DNA of 64,000 nucleotides, taken from assembly GCF_004137245.1 (NCBI RefSeq), contig NZ_SDWS01000003.1:248001-312000 (forward strand), read 5' to 3'. Numbering within the stretch: the first letter of the stretch is position 1; every line of letters starts with the position of its first letter. This document shows positions 59,148 through 64,000 of this stretch, one piece after another. The notes under the pieces were generated by a model that was given only the letters and a program-made list of their open reading frames with translations, was not told the origin of the DNA and ran no database searches. The translations under genes and the position numbers were made by a program. The stretch is from Nocardioides glacieisoli. GTDB taxonomy: Bacteria; Actinomycetota; Actinomycetes; Propionibacteriales; Nocardioidaceae.

Positions 59148-60025
59148 CGGACCCGAGCCGGCTGCTCGCCGAGCGCTGGGGTATCACCGCGCCGGCACGC
59201 CCGCTCGGCGGCGGGATGAACTCCGACACGTGGCTGGTCGAGCACGAGGGGTCGACCTTCGTCGCCAAGCTCGTGCCGGCCGCGGGTGCGGAGGGCCTCG
59301 CTGCCGGGTGCGAGGTCGCTGCCCGGCTCGCCGACGCGGGCTTCGTCACCGGACGCCCGGTGCCGGACCGCGACGGGCGGCTCGTCGCCACGGCACCCGA
59401 CGGCTCCGGCCTCGCCCTCCTCGAGCACGTGGACGGTCGCGAGCTCGAGGGCGAGACGGCCGACGAGCAGGTCTGGATCGCCGAGGTGCTCGCGGGCGTG
59501 CACGCGGCGACGGACCCCGCCCCCGGGCCGGCCACCGCGACGTTCGCGGCGGACTGGCTCGCGCCGGACGCGCCCGGGGTCGAGGAGCACGGCTGGCTGG
59601 TGACGGCCATCGCCGGCGTGCGTGCCGAGACCGACGCGCTGGCGCTCACGTGGGCCGTGCTGCACGCCGACCCGGCGCCCGAGGCGTTCGTCCACGACGA
59701 CGCGACCGGCGTCACCGGCCTGATCGACTGGGCCGGCTCGACGCGCGGTCCGGTGCTGTACGACGTCGCCTCGGCGGTGATGTACCTCGGCGGCAGTGAG
59801 CACGCGACGGCGTTCCTGGACGCCTACCGCGCGAGGGGCCCCCTGGCTGACGGCGAGATCGAGCACCTCGACGCCTTCCGTCGGCTCCGCGAGGTGGTGC
59901 AGGGCGTCTACTTCGCGGGTCGCCTGGCAGCCGACGACCTCACCGGCGGCATCGAGCGGGAGGACAACGAGCAGGGCCTCTCCGACGCGCGACGCCGGCT
60001 GGCTGCGCTGGGCGTCCGCGGCTAG
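59144..60025 (+). CDS. Aminoglycoside phosphotransferase-like kinase
   Basis: A 293-residue APH-fold protein. N-lobe: TFVAKLVPAAGAEGLAAGCE with the ATP Lys. The catalytic loop reads VLHADPAPEAFVHDD and the metal loop GLIDWAGSTRGPVLYDVASA. The usual HGDxxxxN loop is changed: Asp is kept but the Asn position is occupied by another residue, as in some actinobacterial relatives, so activity is uncertain. The substrate is unknown; position after the MocA gene suggests a sugar or polyol. The GTG overlaps the previous stop (GTGA). Its TAG shares CTAG with the convergent lipoprotein gene. Confidence 0.85.
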   Translation: MTDPSRLLAERWGITAPARPLGGGMNSDTWLVEHEGSTFVAKLVPAAGAEGLAAGCEVAARLADAGFVTGRPVPDRDGRLVATAPDGSGLALLEHVDGRELEGETADEQVWIAEVLAGVHAATDPAPGPATATFAADWLAPDAPGVEEHGWLVTAIAGVRAETDALALTWAVLHADPAPEAFVHDDATGVTGLIDWAGSTRGPVLYDVASAVMYLGGSEHATAFLDAYRARGPLADGEIEHLDAFRRLREVVQGVYFAGRLAADDLTGGIEREDNEQGLSDARRRLAALGVRG

Positions 60026-61380
60026 CCCGCCGCGACGGCGGCTGCGAGGTTGGCGGCGACGAGCTGGCCGGCCTCCCGGAGGGAGGCGGTGTCGACCGAG
60101 CGCGATCCGTACCTCCCCTGTCGGAGCGAGCCGGTGAGCTCGAGCACGTAGCGGTCGAGCAGCAGGTAGGACCGGAAGCTCGACGTCTCCCCGGACAGGA
60201 CCAGCACGTAGGAGACGTCGACGTCGGACAGGCCGCCCGGCGTCATGGAGTCCCTGATCCGGTCGACCTGGCGGCGGCTCGGCGTCGGGTCCTCGAACAA
60301 GAAGTTCCCGAGGTAGGAGTCGAGGACGTCCTCGGCGGTGTCGTCCGGGGCGACGTACTGCACGTGGAGCTCGGCCGTGCCGCGGCGGTCCTCGGTCCGC
60401 CACTCGCAGCTGTTGTCGAGGGAGCGCCCGGCGGCGCTGTCGGCCCCCAGGTTGACGTCGGGCTCGAGATCGATCGACGAGGTGCTGACCGTCTCGGGGC
60501 GCGCCCCGAGGAGCGTCTCGGCGCCATCCGCGTCTAGCAGTGAGCACGGATCGAGGAAGGCCGGCCAGTCCTCGTCCTGCTCGAAGAACGGCGGGAGGGG
60601 CGTGGTGGGCAGCTCGTCGTCCGCTGCGTGCTCGATGGCTCGCAGGAGCACTCGTTCGGCAAGGGCGGCGTCCTTCTTGGTGAGCTTCGGCGTGAAGCCG
60701 AAGTTCTCGGCCCGGTCGAAGGTCAGGAACAGGTTGCCGGCGGTGGCGACGAACTCCGTGGAGCCGGTGCGCCACAGGATCCGTGGGTCGATCCCCGGCA
60801 CCCGGACCCCGCCGACCGACTCCCGCGCGTCCTCGAGGATCGCCTGCAGCGCTGCATCGAGCTCCTGGAACGTCGTGGGGCCACCGGTCAGCCGGGGCGG
60901 AAGTCGCCGCTCGCCGAAGCGCTTGATGGTCGTCCACTCGGAGCGGGCCGTCTTCTCGTCGACGTACTCCTTCACCTCGAGTCGCGCGCGAGTGTTCGAC
61001 GCGTCCCCCAGCTGGTAGGCGCACGACGTGATGGCGAGCGCGGGCTCGACCGCATCGGGGTCCGGGAAGTCCTCCTCGGACGGGCTTCCTGCCAGCTGGT
61101 CCTGGGCGAAGTCGGCCTCGCCGGTGAGGGGCAGCAGCTCGATCGCGTCCTCGGGCGTGAGCAGCCGGCACGCGGGCCGGTGCCTGAAGTCGCCGACCAT
61201 GATCGCCTCCTCGCCGGCCGCCTCAGGCTCGGTGGGCGTCGCGGTTCCGGACGCGTCGGTAGACCGGCTCGTGCTGTCCGTGCGCTCCGGTCCGTCGGGC
61301 GCGTCGGAGCTGCTCGAGCAGGCGCCGAGGACGACGCAGAGGGCAAGGAGGGTCGCGAGGAGCGGAGACGATCGAGGCAC
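60022..61380 (-). CDS. Lipoprotein with two DUF3558-like modules
   Basis: A 452-residue lipoprotein. SSPLLATLLALCVVLGACSS gives a signal with lipobox Cys. A Ser/Thr/Asp-rich linker (to about 75) precedes two related modules. Each has a Cys-x-Leu-Leu segment (HRPACRLLTPEDAIELL and DPCSLLDADGAETLL) and a second Cys in a later strand (ITSCAYQL and NSCEWRT), a pattern resembling DUF3558 lipoproteins. It is probably surface-exposed and ligand-binding; no enzyme motif is seen. CAGGAGG 9 bases before the GTG at 61378-61380 sets the start. Confidence 0.75.
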   Translation of the reverse strand: MPRSSPLLATLLALCVVLGACSSSSDAPDGPERTDSTSRSTDASGTATPTEPEAAGEEAIMVGDFRHRPACRLLTPEDAIELLPLTGEADFAQDQLAGSPSEEDFPDPDAVEPALAITSCAYQLGDASNTRARLEVKEYVDEKTARSEWTTIKRFGERRLPPRLTGGPTTFQELDAALQAILEDARESVGGVRVPGIDPRILWRTGSTEFVATAGNLFLTFDRAENFGFTPKLTKKDAALAERVLLRAIEHAADDELPTTPLPPFFEQDEDWPAFLDPCSLLDADGAETLLGARPETVSTSSIDLEPDVNLGADSAAGRSLDNSCEWRTEDRRGTAELHVQYVAPDDTAEDVLDSYLGNFLFEDPTPSRRQVDRIRDSMTPGGLSDVDVSYVLVLSGETSSFRSYLLLDRYVLELTGSLRQGRYGSRSVDTASLREAGQLVAANLAAAVAAG

Positions 61381-61424
61381 GGTGCGCCTCCTGCCCGGAG
61401 GCACGGTGCCCGAAACGCCCCGCA

Positions 61425-61868
61425 CTACCGCTTGCGCCACTCGATGGCCGGGCAGGTGTCCATGACCATCGGGACCCCGGCCGCGCGCGTGCGGGCGAAG
61501 GCGTCCTCGTCGATCACGCCCAGCTGGAACCACACGCCACCGGCCCCGACCTGCACGGCCTGGTCGGCGAACTCGCCCGCCGCCTCGGAGCGCCGGAATA
61601 CGTCGACGACGTCGATGTCGAAGGGCACGTCGGCCAGCGCGGCGTACCCCTTCTCGCCGAGCACCTGCGGCGCGTCGGGCTCCGCGAACATCGGATGGAT
61701 CGGGACGACGCGCTTGCCGCGCTCCTGGAGCAGGCTGGCGATGGCGTACGCCGTTCGCGTCGGGTCGCCCGACAGGCCGACGACCGCCCACGTCTCGGCC
61801 CGGAGCAGCGCGTCGACGGTCTCGGGGTCCTGCCAGGACTGCTCGGTGCTGGTCGTGGGAGTGGCCAT
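61425..61868 (-). CDS. CoA-binding domain protein (YccU-like)
   Basis: A 147-residue protein with one CoA-binding Rossmann-like domain: TWAVVGLSGDPTRTAYAIAS and RVVPIHPMFAEPDAPQVLGE, then DVVDVFRRSEAAGEFADQAV and VGAGGVWFQLGVID. It lacks the ligase domain of acyl-CoA synthetases. Function unknown; sequestration or regulation of acyl-CoA or CoA is suggested by the fold. TACGGT (61875-61880, minus strand) is 6 bases before the ATG. It is divergent from the acyl-CoA dehydrogenase gene across 54 bases. Confidence 0.9.
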   Translation of the reverse strand: MATPTTSTEQSWQDPETVDALLRAETWAVVGLSGDPTRTAYAIASLLQERGKRVVPIHPMFAEPDAPQVLGEKGYAALADVPFDIDVVDVFRRSEAAGEFADQAVQVGAGGVWFQLGVIDEDAFARTRAAGVPMVMDTCPAIEWRKR

Positions 61869-61922
61869 GACCACACCGTAGACGCCTCCTCCAGAATGCT
61901 TGGACGTCCTAGAATCCGAGGC

Positions 61923-63095
61923 ATGAGCGAGTACCCCCTCTACGCCCTCTCCGAGGAGCACCAGGCCATCCGCGAGGCCGTCCGCGCGGTCGCCGACGCC
62001 AAGATCGCGCCGTTCGCGGCCGAGGTCGACGAGGAGGCCCGCTACCCCCACGAGGCCGCGGCCGCGCTGCTCGCCTCGGACTTCCACGCGCCCCACGTGC
62101 CGGAGGAGTACGGCGGCGCCGGAGCCGACGCGCTCGCCACCGTGCTGGTGATCGAGGAGGTCGCCCGTGCGTGCGTCTCCTCGTCGCTGATCCCGGCGGT
62201 CAACAAGCTCGGCTCGCTCCCGGTGCAGATCTCGGGCTCCGAGGAGCTCAAGCAGAAGTACCTCGGAGCGCTCGCCCGCGGCGAGGGCGGCTTCTCCTAC
62301 TGCCTCTCCGAGCCGGACGCCGGGTCCGACGCCGGCGGCATGAAGACCCGCGCCGTCCGCGACGGTGACGAGTGGGTGCTCGACGGCGTGAAGCGCTGGA
62401 TCACCAACGCCGGTGAGTCGGAGTTCTACACCGTCATGGCCCTCACCGACGCAGACAGGAAGACCCGCGGCGGCATCTCCGCCTTCGTGGTCGAGAAGTC
62501 CGACGAGGGCGTCTCGTTCGGCGCCCCCGAGAAGAAGCTCGGCATCAAGGGCTCCCCGACGCGCGAGGTCTACCTCGACAAGGTCCGCATCCCCGCCGAC
62601 CGGATGATCGGCGAGGAGGGCACCGGCTTCACGACCGCGATGAAGACCCTCGACCACACCCGCGTCACCATCGCCGCCCAGGCGGTCGGCGTCGCGCAGG
62701 GTGCGCTCGACTACGCGCTCGACTACGCCAAGGAGCGCCAGCAGTTCGGCAGGTCGATCTCCGAGTTCCAGGGCCTGCAGTTCATGCTCGCCGACATGGG
62801 CATGAAGGTCGAGGCGGCCCGCCAGATGACCTACGCCGCTGCCGGCCGGTCCGAGCGCGGGGAGGACGACCTGACCTTCTTCGGCGCGGCCGCGAAGTGC
62901 TTCGCCTCCGACGTCGCGATGGAGGTCACGGTGAACGCCGTTCAGGTGCTCGGCGGCTACGGCTTCACCCGCGACTACCCGGTCGAGCGGATGATGCGCG
63001 ACGCCAAGATCACGCAGATCTACGAGGGCACCAACCAGGTCCAGCGGATCGTGATGGCACGCCAGCTCCTCGCCGGGGTGCAGTCCGAGCTCTGA
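61923..63095 (+). CDS. Acyl-CoA dehydrogenase
   Basis: A 390-residue FAD-dependent acyl-CoA dehydrogenase related to short/branched-chain enzymes. Motifs: YCLSEPDAGSDAGGMKTRAV, WVLDGVKRWITNAGESEFYT, KKLGIKGSPTREVYLD, ERQQFGRSISEFQGLQFMLA, VLGGYGFTRDYPVERMMRDA and catalytic Glu in IYEGTNQVQRIVMARQLL. The ATG lies 7 bases after TAGAAT (61910-61915), the closest to the sigma-70 -10 consensus of all promoters here. It differs clearly from the 37438 paralogue in sequence and flanks. Confidence 0.94.
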   Translation: MSEYPLYALSEEHQAIREAVRAVADAKIAPFAAEVDEEARYPHEAAAALLASDFHAPHVPEEYGGAGADALATVLVIEEVARACVSSSLIPAVNKLGSLPVQISGSEELKQKYLGALARGEGGFSYCLSEPDAGSDAGGMKTRAVRDGDEWVLDGVKRWITNAGESEFYTVMALTDADRKTRGGISAFVVEKSDEGVSFGAPEKKLGIKGSPTREVYLDKVRIPADRMIGEEGTGFTTAMKTLDHTRVTIAAQAVGVAQGALDYALDYAKERQQFGRSISEFQGLQFMLADMGMKVEAARQMTYAAAGRSERGEDDLTFFGAAAKCFASDVAMEVTVNAVQVLGGYGFTRDYPVERMMRDAKITQIYEGTNQVQRIVMARQLLAGVQSEL

Positions 63096-63127
63096 CCGTC
63101 CCGGACCGGCCTCAGCCGGCCGGCCTC

Positions 63128-63547
63128 CTACTGGCCCCGGCGTCGGTAGTCGCCGTTCCCGTGGCCGAACCCATGGGGCGGAGCACAGGCCGTCGGGCCG
63201 CGGCGCGACCGGAGGAACATCAGCGGGAAGATCAGCAGCCAGAACGGTGCGTTGGTGAGCGCGCTGAGCAGGACCAGCACGGCGATGACCGGCAGCAGCG
63301 GGAAGCGGCGGCGAGGCCCGTCGACGCGTGCCCGGGGGCGGGCCTGCGCCGGCGGGTAGGTTACCTGCGGTCGCGGGAGGTCGCTGAACAGCACCGCCAG
63401 GTCGGCGCGGGTCCGCGCCGTCCAGATGGCGTCGAGGCGCTCGTCGTACTCCTCGTGGTCGAGGCGTCCGTCGGCGTAGTGGCCGGCCAGGTCCGCCATC
63501 GCGCGCTCGCGGTCGCTGTCGGCGATCCGCGTCCTGGGGTCGCTCAT
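63128..63547 (-). CDS. DUF1707 domain membrane protein
   Basis: A 139-residue protein. Residues 1-55 are a DUF1707 domain (RIADSDRERAMADLAGHYAD, GRLDHEEYDERLDAIWTART), common in actinobacterial membrane and regulatory proteins. A Pro/Arg-rich linker leads to one or two membrane helices (FPLLPVIAVLVLLSALTNAP, FWLLIFPLMFL) and a Gly/His-rich tail. Its ATG overlaps the PadR stop (ATGA), so it is a likely PadR-controlled partner. Confidence 0.88.
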   Translation of the reverse strand: MSDPRTRIADSDRERAMADLAGHYADGRLDHEEYDERLDAIWTARTRADLAVLFSDLPRPQVTYPPAQARPRARVDGPRRRFPLLPVIAVLVLLSALTNAPFWLLIFPLMFLRSRRGPTACAPPHGFGHGNGDYRRRGQ

Positions 63548-64000
63548 CGCTCGCCGTCCCGCCCGTCGGCGAGGATGCCGTAGAGACGGCGGCGGGTGTC
63601 GACGAGGGCGTCGAGTGCTGCCTTCTTCTGCTGGTCCGAGCCCTGGGTGGTCAGCTGCCACACCGCGCTGACGACCTGGCCGATCTCGCTCTTGATGTCG
63701 GCCTGGCCGGAGGGCTGGCCGCTGCGCACCGGCTCGTCCTCGGCGCGGGCGAAGGGCGCCCAGACCGACGAGAGCTCGTCGGCGTTCGCCTCGGCCCACG
63801 CGACGCCGGAGTCGGTGAGCCGGATGGTGCGGCGCCCGCGCTCGTCGTCGGACTCCACGAGGCCCTCGTCCTGGAGCTGCTGGATGGTCGGGTAGACCGA
63901 GCCGGGGGAGGGGCGCCACTCGCCGTTGCTCAGCTCGGAGATCTCCTGGATCACCTGGTAGCCGTTGATCGGCTCCTCGGCCGTCCGGGCGCGGTGCAGC
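63544..64000 (-). CDS. PadR family transcriptional regulator, 5' end beyond the window
   Basis: At least 152 residues; the first residues lie off the right edge. The winged helix includes EEPINGYQVIQEISE, PSPGSVYPTIQQLQDEGLVE and RTIRLTDSGVAW, typical of PadR-like regulators. The C-terminal part (DIKSEIGQVVSAVWQLTTQG and on) is a helical dimerisation region, larger than the Vir-type minimum. An internal GTG at 63952-63954 falls inside the DNA-binding domain and is not the start. It overlaps the DUF1707 gene by 4 bases. Confidence 0.88.
   Translation of the reverse strand, partial: LHRARTAEEPINGYQVIQEISELSNGEWRPSPGSVYPTIQQLQDEGLVESDDERGRRTIRLTDSGVAWAEANADELSSVWAPFARAEDEPVRSGQPSGQADIKSEIGQVVSAVWQLTTQGSDQQKKAALDALVDTRRRLYGILADGRDGER

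Noticed and set aside
1..64000. tRNA, rRNA, CRISPR arrays, riboswitches and prophage or transposase genes.
   Set aside because: None could be recognised: no CCA-ended cloverleaf, no regularly spaced repeats, no known riboswitch core and no recombinase, integrase or transposase product.

Overview
The window is very GC-rich, gene-dense bacterial DNA with actinobacterial content: a multisubunit acyl-CoA carboxylase with a small epsilon subunit (AccE), separate biotinylated alpha chains, a biotin protein ligase, an Rv3303c-like flavoprotein, an Rv1264-like adenylate cyclase, a SigG-like sigma factor, DUF222/HNH and DUF1707 proteins, GTG starts and many leaderless promoters. Gene content fits Nocardioides or another Nocardioidaceae; that placement is inference. 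About 63 protein genes are called. No rRNA, tRNA, CRISPR array, phage or transposase gene was seen, and no gene-free stretch exceeds 300 bases.

Layout. 1-7.7 kb: phospho-sugar mutase N-terminus, VOC protein, NYN/OST-HTH protein, MOSC protein, thiol peroxidase, DUF2252 protein, a MerR-aldo/keto reductase pair with two operators, then purine nucleoside phosphorylase coupled to a uronate dehydrogenase-like enzyme, and a GGCT-like protein. 7.7-15.5 kb: two tandem flavin disulfide reductases, a Nei-type glycosylase, two tandem paralogues of unknown function, SpoIID/LytB and SGNH secreted proteins, and a short NUDIX gene. 15.5-24.6 kb: pyruvate carboxylase, an epimerase/TetR pair with twin operators, a cluster of short inverted repeats, SigG-like sigma factor with a DUF6069 membrane protein, and a TetR/flavoprotein operon. 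24.7-27.8 kb: a five-gene operon resembling an orphan type VII secretion substrate module. 27.8-35.9 kb: a biotin carboxylase gene, then an iron-box-preceded FbpABC-type operon whose last gene is an adenylation-carrier-acyltransferase fusion.

36-48.8 kb: alkaline phosphatase, acyl-CoA dehydrogenase behind a perfect palindrome, YnfA protein, HNH protein, GNAT-like protein, two-component system plus ABC-2 exporter, DedA-like and CDP-alcohol phosphatidyltransferase proteins, Maf, DUF885 protein. 48.8-64 kb: an AbiEi/DUF559-like gene between two 43-bp direct repeats, AccE/AccD, BirA, PH-domain protein, adenylate cyclase, stand-alone winged helix, PurK/PurE, ArfB-like factor, LhgO, Gfo/Idh/MocA oxidoreductase, phosphotransferase, a two-module lipoprotein, CoA-binding protein, a second acyl-CoA dehydrogenase, and a PadR-DUF1707 pair running off the right edge.

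Functional links. AccA (27.8 kb), AccD/AccE and BirA (50-52.7 kb) plus pyruvate carboxylase form a biotin-dependent carboxylation set. PurK/PurE and PNP cover purine synthesis and salvage. Two features run through the whole window: a -10 hexamer TANNNT placed exactly 6-7 bases before the start codon in 21 genes, implying leaderless mRNAs, and 4-base start/stop overlaps at most operon junctions. The most unusual loci are the iron-box operon ending in a Dlt-like single-chain fusion, the type VII-like module, the repeat-flanked AbiEi-like gene, and the tandem Cys/His-motif paralogues.
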